Assembly: GCA_017353825.1 (NCBI GenBank)
Contig: JAFMSC010000058.1
Coordinates: forward strand, 1 to 14,128
Reading direction: 5' to 3'
Length of the DNA stretch: 14,128 nucleotides
DNA from: Hyphomicrobiaceae bacterium
GTDB lineage: Bacteria > Pseudomonadota > Alphaproteobacteria > Rhizobiales > Hyphomicrobiaceae
The notes beneath the pieces are model-generated. The model saw only the letters and a list, made by a program, of their open reading frames with translations, was not told the DNA's origin and did not search any database. The position numbers and the translations under genes are program-made. Position 1 is the first letter of the stretch. Every line of letters starts with the position of its first letter. Shown in pieces: positions 6,456 to 14,128 of this stretch.

Positions 6456-8135
6456 ATGCACCAAGCGGACTTCATAGATCATCTCGCGCGCAAGGGCGCG
6501 CTCCGCGACGCTGACAGCCTCAACGGCGGCGGCGCTCAGGCGCGCTTGCGCGATGCCTTCCCCGAAGTCGATTGGGTCGGCCTCACCAAGCTCACGGCGT
6601 CCGCGTTCGCCGATGAGCTTGCTGCCTTCCTCGGCTGCGCAAGGGTACAGCGCAAGGAGCTCACGGGCAGCCTCTTCGCCGGCCTCCCGCTCTCGCCGCG
6701 TTTTCTGCGCGAGGAGCGGCTGTTGCCCTATGAGAACGCCGCCGGGGAGCTGATGCTGGCCATCGCCCGGCCCACCGACCTCGACACGGTGCGCGCCGTG
6801 GAGATCGCCCTCAAACGGTCAGCCACGATGGTGGTGGCGACGACCGAAGATCTCGAAACCGCCCTCGCCACCCAGCTTGCCACAGAGCCAACCAGTGCAA
6901 CCGCCTCTGCCGAGACTGCGGCCGCTTCCGACGAGGACCTCGACGACCTGCGCGACTTGGCCCGTGGTGCGCCGGTGGTGCGTGCGCTCGATGAGCTGCT
7001 CCGGCTCGCCGTCGAACAGCGCGCCACCGACTTGCATATCGAGCCCTTTGGCGGCGCGTTGCAGGTGCGCCTGCGCATCGACGGCCTCCTCAAGGCTGTG
7101 CCGGCGCCGCCGATCAGCATGGCCAGAGGGCTGCTGTCCCGCCTCAAGATCATGGCCGGGCTGAACATAACCGAGCGTCGCCTGCCCCAGGACGGGCGCG
7201 CGCGCATCGTGGTGGGTGGCGTGGAGATCGATCTGCGCATCGCCACCATGCCCAACATGCACGGCGAGAGCGCCGTCGTCCGTCTGCTGCGCAAGGGTTC
7301 TGGCTTCGTCACTCTCGACCAGGTCGGCCTCTCGGGCCGTGACGACGCCGCCTTGCGGGCGGCTCTCAGGTCGCCGTTCGGAATGATCATCGTCACCGGG
7401 CCGACGGGCTCCGGCAAGACCACCACCCTGGCGGCCTCGCTGGCGGTCATCAACGACACGACTCGCAAGATCCTCACGATCGAGGACCCGATCGAGTACC
7501 ACATTCCCGGAATCAATCAGACGCAGATTCATCCCGCGATCGGACTAACGTTTGCCGCCGCGCTCCGGTCATTCCTGCGCCAGGATCCCGATGTGATCAT
7601 GGTGGGCGAGATGCGCGATGCGGAGACGGCCCACATCGGCGTTCACGCCGCCCTCACCGGCCACTTGGTGCTGACCACGCTCCATACCAACACGGCGGCC
7701 GGCGCCGTCACGCGGCTGATCGATATGGGTGTGGAGAGCTTTCTGCTCGCCTCGAGTGTTCGCGCTATTGTCGGCCAACGCCTGGCGCGCGTTCTGTGCG
7801 AGCACTGCAAGGAGCCGCACAAGCTGTCCGCCGCTGAGGTGGCGAGCGACGAGCGATATGCGGCGCTCGGCCTTCGGGGGGGCGAGACCGTTTACGATGC
7901 CAGGGGCTGCGAATGGTGCGGGTCCAGCGGTTTTCGCGGCCGGCGCGGCGTGTTCGAGGTGCTGGAGATCACGCCCTCAGTGCGCAAGGCCATCGGCCCC
8001 CGGACCGATGCGACCGAGCTTGAGCAGGTGGCACGCAGCGAGGGCATGGCCACGATGACCGAGGACGGCATCGCCAAATGCCGAGCGGGTTTGACCACTG
8101 TCGACGAGGTGTTGCGCTTAACGGCAAGCGTGTAG
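6456..8135 (+). CDS. gspE: Type II secretion system ATPase GspE
   Basis: A 559-residue cytoplasmic secretion ATPase that powers pseudopilus assembly. The ATG at 6456 follows an in-frame TGA at 6447, and no earlier start is possible; the Shine-Dalgarno sequence is poor. The N-terminal domain (about 40-140) resembles the GspE region that binds GspL. The ATPase core has all the expected motifs: Walker A GPTGSGKT (315-322), Asp box ILTIEDPIEY (339-348), Walker B DPDVIMVGEMRD (377-388) and His box HAALTGHLVLTTLHTN (397-412). The zinc-binding tetracysteine unit is present as C448/C451 and C485/C488, which is typical of GspE and PilB-type ATPases and argues against a retraction ATPase. A low-complexity Ala/Thr/Glu linker (140-165) joins the domains. 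It is the first gene of the operon, 9 nt before gspF. Confidence 0.96.
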   Translation: MHQADFIDHLARKGALRDADSLNGGGAQARLRDAFPEVDWVGLTKLTASAFADELAAFLGCARVQRKELTGSLFAGLPLSPRFLREERLLPYENAAGELMLAIARPTDLDTVRAVEIALKRSATMVVATTEDLETALATQLATEPTSATASAETAAASDEDLDDLRDLARGAPVVRALDELLRLAVEQRATDLHIEPFGGALQVRLRIDGLLKAVPAPPISMARGLLSRLKIMAGLNITERRLPQDGRARIVVGGVEIDLRIATMPNMHGESAVVRLLRKGSGFVTLDQVGLSGRDDAALRAALRSPFGMIIVTGPTGSGKTTTLAASLAVINDTTRKILTIEDPIEYHIPGINQTQIHPAIGLTFAAALRSFLRQDPDVIMVGEMRDAETAHIGVHAALTGHLVLTTLHTNTAAGAVTRLIDMGVESFLLASSVRAIVGQRLARVLCEHCKEPHKLSAAEVASDERYAALGLRGGETVYDARGCEWCGSSGFRGRRGVFEVLEITPSVRKAIGPRTDATELEQVARSEGMATMTEDGIAKCRAGLTTVDEVLRLTASV

Positions 8136-8144
8136 GCGGGAAAG

Positions 8145-9353
8145 ATGCCGAATTTCCGTTATCGCGCCGTCACCCAGGCTGGAGAGGTGGTGGTAGGCGA
8201 GGTCGAGGCCCCGACGCGGGAGGAGGTCCTCAAGCGGATCGAATATTTGGGCCACCTTCCGGTTGACGCCGAGGCGGTGGCGAATAGTACGTGGGGCCTT
8301 GCCAACGCGCTGTGGAACAAGGGAGCGCGCCCTCGCGACATCACGATGTTTCTGCGCCAGCTCGCCGTGCTCGTCGGGGCCGGGCTGACGCTGGAGGCGG
8401 CCCTGCAAACGCTCGCCGACGACACCAGCAAGGGCCCTGATCAGTTCGCCACAGCGCTCCGCTCCGCCATCTCGGCAGGTGACAGCTTCGCGGATGCCCT
8501 GGCGCGCCACCCCGCCATCGTGGAATCGGCTTACGTCGCCATGGTGCGCGCCGGCGAGGCCTCGGGAAAGCTCGATGCCGTGTTGCGCGCGATCGTCGAG
8601 GATCGGGTGAGGAGGGAACTGCTGGCCGAGCGAGTGGGGTCGGCCATCCGCTACCCGCTCTTCCTCGTCATTTCCGCTGTGCTCGTGCTGTTCTTTTTCC
8701 TCATTTACGTCGTTCCGCAGTTCGAGCCGGTGTTCAACGACTTGGGCGGCAAGCTCAATGTCGGGGCCGCGTTCGTCGTCTCTGCCTCCTCCTGGCTCAA
8801 TGCCAATTTGGACCTGTTCCTTGGCCAGTGCCTCGCGCTCGTGCTCGGCACCTGGCTCGTGTTGAGGAAGGGCGCCTGGAGAGATCGGGTCGTCGCGGCC
8901 ATGTCGGCGCTGCCGGGAATTGCAGGCCCCGTAGGGGATCGCCGCACGGCCCGCATCATCGGCACGCTGGGTTTGTTGATCGACAACGGCGTCACTTTGC
9001 CAACCGCCTTGAAGATCCTACGCGAGGTCATCACCGACCCGCACTACGTGGCCGCTGTCGACGGCGTGCACGAGCAGGTCCGCAACGGCCGGCGCTTCGC
9101 CGATGCCCTGGCCGACACCGACCTCCTCCCTCCACTCGCCACACGCATGCTGAGGGTCGGCGACGAGGCCAGCGACCTGCCGTCCATCGCCAAGCACGCG
9201 GCCGAGCTTTACGAGCACAGGCTCGCCGTTGGCCTCGATCGTCTGATGGGGGCGGTCGGACCGCTGACGATCATCCTGGTCAGCACGGTCATCGGCGGCC
9301 TCATCGTCTCCATCATGAGTGCGCTGTTGAGTATTACGGAGCTTGCCCTATGA
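8145..9353 (+). CDS. gspF: Type II secretion inner-membrane platform protein GspF
   Basis: A 402-residue polytopic membrane protein at the centre of the assembly platform, where it contacts GspE and GspL. MPNFRYRAVTQAGEVVVGEV is the standard GspF start. The two repeated T2SSF domains are visible, each with the RQLAVLVGAGLTL (71-83) and LGLLIDNGVTL (275-285) type motif and the MVRAGEASGKL (133-143) and MLRVGDEASDL (335-345) type motif. Membrane segments lie at about 168-190, 222-241 and 371-395. A purine-rich GGCGGGAAAG precedes the ATG. Its TGA stop overlaps the gspG ATG (ATGA), which implies coupled translation. Confidence 0.96.
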   Translation: MPNFRYRAVTQAGEVVVGEVEAPTREEVLKRIEYLGHLPVDAEAVANSTWGLANALWNKGARPRDITMFLRQLAVLVGAGLTLEAALQTLADDTSKGPDQFATALRSAISAGDSFADALARHPAIVESAYVAMVRAGEASGKLDAVLRAIVEDRVRRELLAERVGSAIRYPLFLVISAVLVLFFFLIYVVPQFEPVFNDLGGKLNVGAAFVVSASSWLNANLDLFLGQCLALVLGTWLVLRKGAWRDRVVAAMSALPGIAGPVGDRRTARIIGTLGLLIDNGVTLPTALKILREVITDPHYVAAVDGVHEQVRNGRRFADALADTDLLPPLATRMLRVGDEASDLPSIAKHAAELYEHRLAVGLDRLMGAVGPLTIILVSTVIGGLIVSIMSALLSITELAL

Positions 9354-9820
9354 CCCAAGCGACGCTGCCTCCTCCCTCCCCATTGCTCCGCCCTGTCCGG
9401 TCGGCGGCATCGGCCGGCTATACGCTGGTCGAGTTGCTGGTGGTGCTGACCATCATCAGTTTGCTCGTAGGACTGGTGGGCCCGCGTGTGCTGGGCTACC
9501 TGGGTGAATCCAGGGTGAAGACGGCGCGGCTTCAGATCGATGGTTTCGCTTCCGCGCTCGATCTCTTCTTCCTCGACACCGGGCGCTATCCGGCACCGTC
9601 CGAGGGCTTCGAGGCCCTCACGCAGCGTCCCGCCGACGTGCCCGTGTGGAACGGCCCCTACCTTAAGACAGGCCGCGTACCCCTAGACCCCTGGGGCCAT
9701 CCTTACATCTATCGCATCGAAGAGGAGCGAGCGCCGCCTTATGAGATCATATCTCTCGGTTCCGATGGCCGCGAAGGCGGCACCGGCACCGCCGCGGACA
9801 TTTCGAACGTTGAGCGCTGA
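9350..9820 (+). CDS. gspG: Type II secretion major pseudopilin GspG
   Basis: A 156-residue precursor of the main pseudopilus subunit. The ATG overlaps the gspF stop by four bases. A 23-residue leader ends at the prepilin peptidase site ASAG|YTLVELL, with Glu28 at +5 of the mature protein, followed by the hydrophobic helix LVVLTIISLLVGLVGPRVLG. The mature part carries the GspG signature DTGRYPAPSEGFEALTQRP, then GPYLK, PLDPWGHPY and the C-terminal SLGSDGREGGTG loop, which in characterised GspG proteins binds calcium. Tyr rather than Phe at +1 is a minor variation. The 3' end overlaps the start of gspH by tens of bases. Confidence 0.96.
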   Translation: MTQATLPPPSPLLRPVRSAASAGYTLVELLVVLTIISLLVGLVGPRVLGYLGESRVKTARLQIDGFASALDLFFLDTGRYPAPSEGFEALTQRPADVPVWNGPYLKTGRVPLDPWGHPYIYRIEEERAPPYEIISLGSDGREGGTGTAADISNVER

Positions 9821-10250
9821 GGCTAACGGCGGCTTCACGCTCATCGAGGTCGTGGCGGCGATGGCGATCGTGGCACTCGTCGCCTGCCTCGCCGTGACCA
9901 TGACGCGCGGCACCGGGCGGGCGCAGCTCAAGGCCGTCGCACTGGAAGCGGCGGCCCTACTGCGGCGCGAGCGCGTCGGCGCAATCCTGACCGGCCGGGA
10001 GCGCCAGGTCTCGCTCGACGGCACGCGACGCGTCTTGAGCGGCGATAGCGGCGGGGCCGTCGCCATCCCGCGCGATGTCGCGCTCGATATCGTCGGTGCC
10101 GGCGATCCATGGTCCGGACGGCATGCGATCTTGCGCTTCCATCCCGACGGCGCGTCCTCAGGCGCGGTGTTGCGGGTTTCGCGTGAAGGGGCTCAATATG
10201 AGATCCGCGTCAACTGGTACACGGGCGGCGTTGCCATCGCGCCACGTTAA
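9765..10250 (+). CDS. gspH: Type II secretion minor pseudopilin GspH
   Basis: A 161-residue minor pseudopilin, thought to cap or initiate the pseudopilus. The leader ends NGG|FTLIEVVAAMAIVALVACLAV, giving the peptidase site with Glu28 at +5 (numbered from this start). The rest is variable, with a late segment ILRFHPDGASSGAVLRVSRE that fits the GspH C-terminal beta region. The start is uncertain. ATG 9765 gives a 23-residue leader like that of GspG and overlaps gspG by 56 nt. ATG 9741 has GAGGAG about 13 nt upstream but overlaps by 80 nt. TTG 9810 would leave a short leader and an 11-nt overlap. None has an ideal ribosome site. Product identity rests on the prepilin motif plus its place between G and I. 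Confidence 0.88.
   Translation: MAAKAAPAPPRTFRTLSAEANGGFTLIEVVAAMAIVALVACLAVTMTRGTGRAQLKAVALEAAALLRRERVGAILTGRERQVSLDGTRRVLSGDSGGAVAIPRDVALDIVGAGDPWSGRHAILRFHPDGASSGAVLRVSREGAQYEIRVNWYTGGVAIAPR
10185..10191 (+). promoter_or_regulatory. Ribosome binding site selecting the gspI start
   Basis: GAAGGGG lies 6 nt before ATG 10198, inside the end of gspH. It is the best Shine-Dalgarno sequence among the possible gspI starts and favours this ATG over the in-frame TTG at 10231. Confidence 0.6.
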
Positions 10251-10626
10251 GCCGGGCCGCCGGCGCGCCGGCTTCACGCTGATCGAGGCGCTGGTCGCCC
10301 TGGCGCTTCTGCTGGCGTTCGCGGGGGCGCTGGGCCCGTACATGTTCCAGGCCAGGCGCATCGCCATGAACGCCGACGGACGCGTGGCGGCGCACATCCT
10401 GCTGCGCTCGCTTCTGGAGGCACCTTTCGAGCGATCGACCCTCGCCAATGTAACACGCACGGGCCAGGCCGGGGCGCTGCGTTGGCGCATCGTCACCGAG
10501 CCGATGGCCGCCATCGGCTCGGCCGACGGCGGACCGTGGTCGGCATTCCGCGTGACGGCGAGCGTATCCTGGGGCCCCGACCAGACCATCACCGCCGAGA
10601 CCATGCGCCTTGCGGGGTCGCCGTGA
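10198..10626 (+). CDS. gspI: Type II secretion minor pseudopilin GspI
   Basis: A 142-residue minor pseudopilin, part of the I-J-K tip complex that starts pseudopilus growth. The basic leader (KPGRRRAG) ends in the peptidase site RRAG|FTLIEALVALALLLAFAGALG, with Glu30 at +5. The following segment with AAHILLRSLLEA and the later WRIVTEP and VSWGPDQTITAETMRL resemble GspI, where the pseudopilin helix is followed by a short beta domain. ATG 10198 is chosen for its GAAGGGG site; it overlaps gspH by 53 nt. TTG 10231 would give a 14-residue leader and a 20-nt overlap. The stop overlaps the gspJ GTG. Confidence 0.88.
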   Translation: MRSASTGTRAALPSRHVKPGRRRAGFTLIEALVALALLLAFAGALGPYMFQARRIAMNADGRVAAHILLRSLLEAPFERSTLANVTRTGQAGALRWRIVTEPMAAIGSADGGPWSAFRVTASVSWGPDQTITAETMRLAGSP

Positions 10627-11363
10627 GCCACACGAAGTACGCTGCCGCGAGAACAGCCGCTGGTTTCACCCTGGTGGAGGTTCTCGCCGCGCTGGCCATC
10701 GTCTCGGTGTTGCTGCTCGGCAGCGCTGCGCTTGTGCGCCAGGTAGCGCTCACCTTCGACCGGGGAACGCGCAGCGTAACCGAGGGCGAGCGCCTGGTCC
10801 TCGCGGTCGACCGGCTGGCCGCCGACTTCGCTTCGGCCCGCTTCGTCATGCGCACCGTCGAGGGCGGGCGCGTCGCCGCCTTCAGCGCCGCGCGGGCGGG
10901 TAGCGAAACGCCGGCTCGTGTCGCATTCGTGGCCGCGGGGAATGTCACCTCTGGCCCGCAGGGTGAGGAGCTGGTCTCCCTGACCGTGGAGCGCGACGGC
11001 GACCTGACGCGCCTCGTCCGCCGCCGTGCCGGCTGGCCAGGCCCCCGCGCCAGCTTCGAGGAGGCATTGCCGCAAGACCCGGTGATCCTGTTCGAAGGCA
11101 AGGTCGATATTGCCTTTGCCTTCGCCCGACTGACGCCCGACGGCGACCTTGCGTGGTACGACGCCTGGATCAATGAACCCACGCTGCCGCGCTACGTGCG
11201 GCTGATCGTGCGTGATCGCACCACGGGTGCGGACCTCCTGGGTGAAGCCTCGTTCACCGTGCGGGCCAATGCGCCGCCCGCCTGTAGACGGCCCGATGCC
11301 AACCTATCCTGTCTTGCGGTGGCGCCATTGCGTTCACCACAGCCGGCGCGGGGCGCCCCATGA
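10623..11363 (+). CDS. gspJ: Type II secretion minor pseudopilin GspJ
   Basis: A 246-residue minor pseudopilin, larger than H and I as expected for GspJ. It begins with GTG in a GTGA overlap with the gspI stop. A 14-residue leader ends TAAG|FTLVEVLAALAIVSVLLLGSA, with Glu19 at +5. The later RLAADFASARFV block and the segments LVSLTVERDGDLTRLVRR and ILFEGKVDIAFAFA, followed by PRYVRLIVRD, fit the GspJ beta domain. The C-terminal tail (after about 218) is Ala/Pro/Arg-rich with two cysteines and looks variable. Its TGA overlaps the gspK ATG. Confidence 0.92.
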   Translation: MSHTKYAAARTAAGFTLVEVLAALAIVSVLLLGSAALVRQVALTFDRGTRSVTEGERLVLAVDRLAADFASARFVMRTVEGGRVAAFSAARAGSETPARVAFVAAGNVTSGPQGEELVSLTVERDGDLTRLVRRRAGWPGPRASFEEALPQDPVILFEGKVDIAFAFARLTPDGDLAWYDAWINEPTLPRYVRLIVRDRTTGADLLGEASFTVRANAPPACRRPDANLSCLAVAPLRSPQPARGAP

Positions 11364-12262
11364 GCCGGATTATCAAGAGGGAAACGATCGGCGATCGACG
11401 CCGCGGCATCGTGCTCGTGACGGTGCTGTGGGGCATCGCGTTTCTGTCGGCGCTGGCCATGGCGGCAGCCGTCAGCTTCCGCGCATTTACCGGGGTCATG
11501 GCGGTCGATCGGGACCGCATCCACACAATCGCGCTCTTGACCGCGGGTCTGGAACTCGCAGCCGGCCTGATCCAAAGCGCACCAGAGCGGCCGCTGGTCG
11601 GCGTCGAGGGCTCGATCGCTCTCGCCTCCGGCACCGTCGCCGCGCGGCTCAATGATGAGGGCGGGCGTATCGATATCGGCAGGGCGCCGCCGGAGGTGCT
11701 GACGGCGCTTCTCGTTCACGTCGGCGCGCCGCCTCTGCAGGCGGAGGAACTTGCCCAGCGTATGGTGGCGCGGCGCCGTGTCGAGGATAGCGAGCCTCCC
11801 GACGCCGGCCGCACTCGCGCGCCCCAGCGCCGCAACGAAGCCTCCGATGCGGACCCGCCGTTCAGTGATGTGCGCCAGCTCGCCCAGATTCCCGGCATGG
11901 CACCGCAGTGGGTTGCCGCGATGCTTCCGCTTGCGACCGTCTACGGCAGTGAAACCGTCAATCCGCTCACCTCGCCGGCTGCGGTGATCGCAGCGCTCCC
12001 AGGCGTCAGCCAGCCTGCCCTCGAGACTTTCCTCCAGATGCGCCGCGGTCTTGCCGCAGACGAACCGCGGCTCCATCAGGTCTTGGGCCCTGCGCAAAAG
12101 TACTTGGCTGTCAGGCCGCAGCGGGTCGTCGCCGTCGATCTGGTCGCGCGGCTCAGCAACGGCGCCACCGCATCGGCCCAGGCTGTGATCGTCCTTCTTC
12201 CTAAGGATAGCCAGCCTTACCGGGTCTTGTCGTGGACGGCACCTGCGCAGGGCTCGCGCTGA
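11360..12262 (+). CDS. gspK: Type II secretion minor pseudopilin GspK
   Basis: A 300-residue protein, the large tip pseudopilin. The basic leader ends DRRRG|IVLVTVLWGIAFLSALAMA. The usual +5 glutamate is absent, which is the normal condition for GspK and helps the call. Family features follow: LNDEGGRIDIGRAPPEVLTALL (in the K-type D.GR.D.N..P..VL position), a loop region with ADPPFSDVRQLAQIPGM, then VNPLTSPAAVIAALPGVS. The ATG overlaps the gspJ stop (ATGA). Together with I and J it would form the tip of the pseudopilus. A 25-nt gap precedes gspL. Confidence 0.93.
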   Translation: MSRIIKRETIGDRRRGIVLVTVLWGIAFLSALAMAAAVSFRAFTGVMAVDRDRIHTIALLTAGLELAAGLIQSAPERPLVGVEGSIALASGTVAARLNDEGGRIDIGRAPPEVLTALLVHVGAPPLQAEELAQRMVARRRVEDSEPPDAGRTRAPQRRNEASDADPPFSDVRQLAQIPGMAPQWVAAMLPLATVYGSETVNPLTSPAAVIAALPGVSQPALETFLQMRRGLAADEPRLHQVLGPAQKYLAVRPQRVVAVDLVARLSNGATASAQAVIVLLPKDSQPYRVLSWTAPAQGSR

Positions 12263-12287
12263 GGAGATCGCGGGGTCGAGGGTATAG

Positions 12288-13394
12288 ATGTCGAGGGTAG
12301 AGATCATGTCAGCCGCCACGCTGCTCCATCGATGGCTCGAGATCCTCGCCAGATTGTGGCTCGGCTGGCAGGACTTACGGCGCGCTTCCCACCCGCTGCT
12401 CGTCTCGCAGACGGACGGCAAGTTCGTGATCCGCCATGTCGAAAAGAACCGCCCTGCCGACACCGGGTCTGCAAAGCCTCAGCGGGCCTCCGTGCTCGCC
12501 CGCGTTACCCCTGGAACGAGGGCCTCGGCCGGCGTGCGGGGCGCGGCCCGCGGCAGCCAGGTCGTGCTCGAGTGGCCGGCCGACCAGATCGTCGCGCGCC
12601 GTATCACCGTGCCGGCGCAGGCGCGGGCGCTCCTGGCCGGCATCGTCGCCAACCAGATCGAGCGCCTGTCGCCTTGGCCGCCCGATCAGGCCGTCCATGG
12701 CTTCGCCGCCGAAGAGGTCGCAGGGCAGGGCACCACGCTCGACGTTCGGGTCCTGATCGGCGAGCGCGCCGCCATCGAGCGTACGCTCGGCGAGCTCACA
12801 GCCATCGACCTCCCTGCCGACCGGGTGGTGGTCCAAGAGGACGGCGGCCGGAACGGCGGCCCGGTCACCTTGTGGTCGCGGCTCGCCCACGACTCGAAGG
12901 CGAGCGTCCGGCATGCGAGCCGCCGGATCGGCATCGGGCTCGCCGTCATTGTCGGCTTGAGCCTGTGCCTGACCCTGTGGGCCATGATCTCGACGTGGAG
13001 CCTGCGCGGGGAGAGCGAGTCGGTGGCGGTACGCTACAAGGCTCTGCAGAGGCAGATGCAGTCCCCATCGCCGCTGACGCTAACCTCCATCAATACGCCC
13101 GAGCGCGCATGGGCGGCACGGGAGAGCTCGCCCTCCGCCATGATCGTCCTGGAGGCCCTATCGCGCGTGCTGCCAGATCAAGCCTACCTCACCGAGTTGC
13201 GCCTCGATAAGGACAGCTTGCGCATCAGCGGCCTGGCCCATGACGTTCCGTCCCTGGTCGCTCCGCTCGAGCAGTCCGGCCATCTCGCCAACGTCCGCTT
13301 TTTTGCGCCGACGACGTTAGGGCCCGACGGCCAGCACTTCCGGTTTCACATCGAGGCCCGGGTCGAGCCGCGTCTCGATTTCAAGGCGCAATGA
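12288..13394 (+). CDS. gspL: Type II secretion GspL, PilN-like C-terminal domain
   Basis: A 368-residue bitopic inner-membrane protein that links GspE to the platform. A cytoplasmic part (1-213) includes RRITVPAQARALLAGIVANQ (the PilM/GspL-type region). One membrane helix lies at about 214-236 (IGIGLAVIVGLSLCLTLWAM). The periplasmic part contains MIVLEALSRVLPDQAYLTEL and a segment with LRISGLAHDVPSLVAPLEQS, a pattern seen in PilN and alphaproteobacterial GspL. The cytoplasmic part is shorter than the actin-like domain of gammaproteobacterial GspL. The start could instead be the ATG at 12306, six codons in; both lack a strong Shine-Dalgarno sequence. The call rests on topology, PilN-like motifs and position between K and M. 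Confidence 0.87.
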   Translation: MSRVEIMSAATLLHRWLEILARLWLGWQDLRRASHPLLVSQTDGKFVIRHVEKNRPADTGSAKPQRASVLARVTPGTRASAGVRGAARGSQVVLEWPADQIVARRITVPAQARALLAGIVANQIERLSPWPPDQAVHGFAAEEVAGQGTTLDVRVLIGERAAIERTLGELTAIDLPADRVVVQEDGGRNGGPVTLWSRLAHDSKASVRHASRRIGIGLAVIVGLSLCLTLWAMISTWSLRGESESVAVRYKALQRQMQSPSPLTLTSINTPERAWAARESSPSAMIVLEALSRVLPDQAYLTELRLDKDSLRISGLAHDVPSLVAPLEQSGHLANVRFFAPTTLGPDGQHFRFHIEARVEPRLDFKAQ

Positions 13395-13409
13395 GGGAGC
13401 AAATGAGGC

Positions 13410-13973
13410 ATGCGACGCCTGCAACGTGACCACGTCCCACAGCTGGAACGCGACCAAGTGATGGCCTTGGGGGCGCTAGCCGTGGTTCTGGCGCTGTGCC
13501 TGTTCACCGTCATCTTGGCCCTCGAGCAGCGCGGCGACGCGCTCCAGGAAGCCACCGAGCGGCGCGATGCACTGGCTCAGCTCGAGGCCAGGCTGCGCGG
13601 CGATTCCCGTCACCCGCGCGGGTCGGCGCCCGCGGCCGCCTTCCTGGAAGCGCCAACGCAAGGCATCGCCACGGCCCAGCTGCAATCCTATGTGGCGCAG
13701 GCGACCGGCAACCAGAACGCGATCATCGTCTCAACCAACGTCGAGCCTGCCAAGAAGAACGATGCCCAGGCGATCCGGATTGAGGCCACCGTGGATTCGG
13801 GGCTCAACTCGCTACAGGCTCTGCTCCACCAGCTTGAAACGAAGACGCCTTACGTGTTCGTGGAATCGCTTGCGGTGCAACTTCCAGGCGGTGCCAGCAC
13901 CCGGCCTGCGCAAGACCCGCTGCTGCGCAGCACGTTGGTTTTGCGCGCCATCTGGCGCAAGGGGGCGCCATGA
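13410..13973 (+). CDS. gspM: Type II secretion GspM
   Basis: A 187-residue bitopic protein with a short cytoplasmic N-terminus, one membrane helix (about 19-39, ALGALAVVLALCLFTVILAL), a coiled-coil-like stretch (40-64), and a periplasmic ferredoxin-like domain with AAFLEAPTQGIATAQLQSYV followed by FVESLAVQLP. This matches the alphaproteobacterial GspM type in length and layout. GspM partners GspL in the platform. It starts 15 nt after the gspL stop, with GAGG immediately upstream and a stronger GGGAG slightly farther. Its TGA overlaps the next ATG. Confidence 0.87.
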   Translation: MRRLQRDHVPQLERDQVMALGALAVVLALCLFTVILALEQRGDALQEATERRDALAQLEARLRGDSRHPRGSAPAAAFLEAPTQGIATAQLQSYVAQATGNQNAIIVSTNVEPAKKNDAQAIRIEATVDSGLNSLQALLHQLETKTPYVFVESLAVQLPGGASTRPAQDPLLRSTLVLRAIWRKGAP

Positions 13974-14128
13974 CCTGGGTGAAAATGCTCGGGCTCACCG
14001 GCCCGGCCATGCTCATTCCGGTCCTCGTGGTTGGCGCCGAGGAGGCCGCGCGCCAGCCCCCGGGGGCGGCTGCGCCACTGGCCAACCCGCTTGCGCGGCA
14101 CACCCTCGACCAATTGCCGGCGACCCGC
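13970..14128 (+). CDS. Type II secretion GspN-like protein, N-terminal fragment (runs off the window)
   Basis: The first 53 codons are visible with no stop before the window end. The ATG overlaps the gspM stop (ATGA). The N-terminus has a likely signal or anchor helix (VKMLGLTGPAMLIPVLVVGA), then a Pro/Ala stretch and NPLARHTLDQLPATR. This resembles the NPL..L.L..L.ATR.RPLF motif at the start of small alphaproteobacterial GspN or GspC-like homology-region proteins, which interact with the secretin. The assignment depends on that short motif and operon position. A GspC-type protein is the main alternative. Confidence 0.6.
   Translation, partial: MTWVKMLGLTGPAMLIPVLVVGAEEAARQPPGAAAPLANPLARHTLDQLPATR

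Noticed and set aside
11192..12463. Minus-strand open frame of 423 codons
   Set aside because: Antisense to gspK and the flanks of gspJ and gspL; composition is typical of a shadow frame and it has no recognisable motif.

Overview
The window is GC-rich, densely packed bacterial DNA. It most resembles an alphaproteobacterium, probably of the order Hyphomicrobiales. That placement is an inference from composition and gene style (a type II secretion operon in the order E-F-G-H-I-J-K-L-M-N, and a CoA-transferase/hydratase/SDR catabolic cluster), not from a marker gene. I see no rRNA, tRNA, CRISPR array, intact insertion sequence or phage gene.

Left third (1-5563): a catabolic cluster. A decayed LacI-family regulator tail (1-343, +) faces three minus-strand genes transcribed in the order enoyl-CoA hydratase (2731-3516), DapA-superfamily lyase (1614-2579) and family III CoA-transferase (401-1606). 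A divergent short-chain dehydrogenase lies at 3695-4465 (+). A Tat-exported metallo-beta-lactamase-fold hydrolase of the methyl-parathion-hydrolase type (4559-5563, -) converges on it. The divergent spacer holds a good LacI-family operator (3551-3566) and a 17-nt imperfect direct repeat. The spacer between the hydratase and the lyase holds a five-unit 12-bp tandem repeat. The enzyme set suggests activation of an organic acid as a CoA thioester, followed by hydration, oxidation and C-C cleavage. The substrate cannot be read from the sequence.

Middle (5564-6455): about 890 bp with no intact gene. It contains a hairpin- and repeat-rich block (5658-5842) and, on the minus strand, the frameshifted C-terminal half of a formylglycine-generating-enzyme (FGE-sulfatase/SUMF1) family gene (5897-6245). 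Conserved motifs of that family can be followed through three frames, with individual lesions located.

Right (6456-14128, all +): a type II secretion operon, gspE, F, G, H, I, J, K, L, M and the start of an N-like gene cut by the window edge. From gspF to gspN the genes touch or overlap except for short gaps at K-L (25 nt) and L-M (15 nt). It encodes the cytoplasmic ATPase, the inner-membrane platform (F, L, M) and the full pseudopilus set (G-K). Secretin GspD, GspC and prepilin peptidase GspO are not in the window; GspD may lie downstream.

I did not find a convincing new multi-gene system. The most useful hidden items are the two pseudogenes, the operator and repeats tied to the catabolic cluster, and the unusual enzyme combination there.
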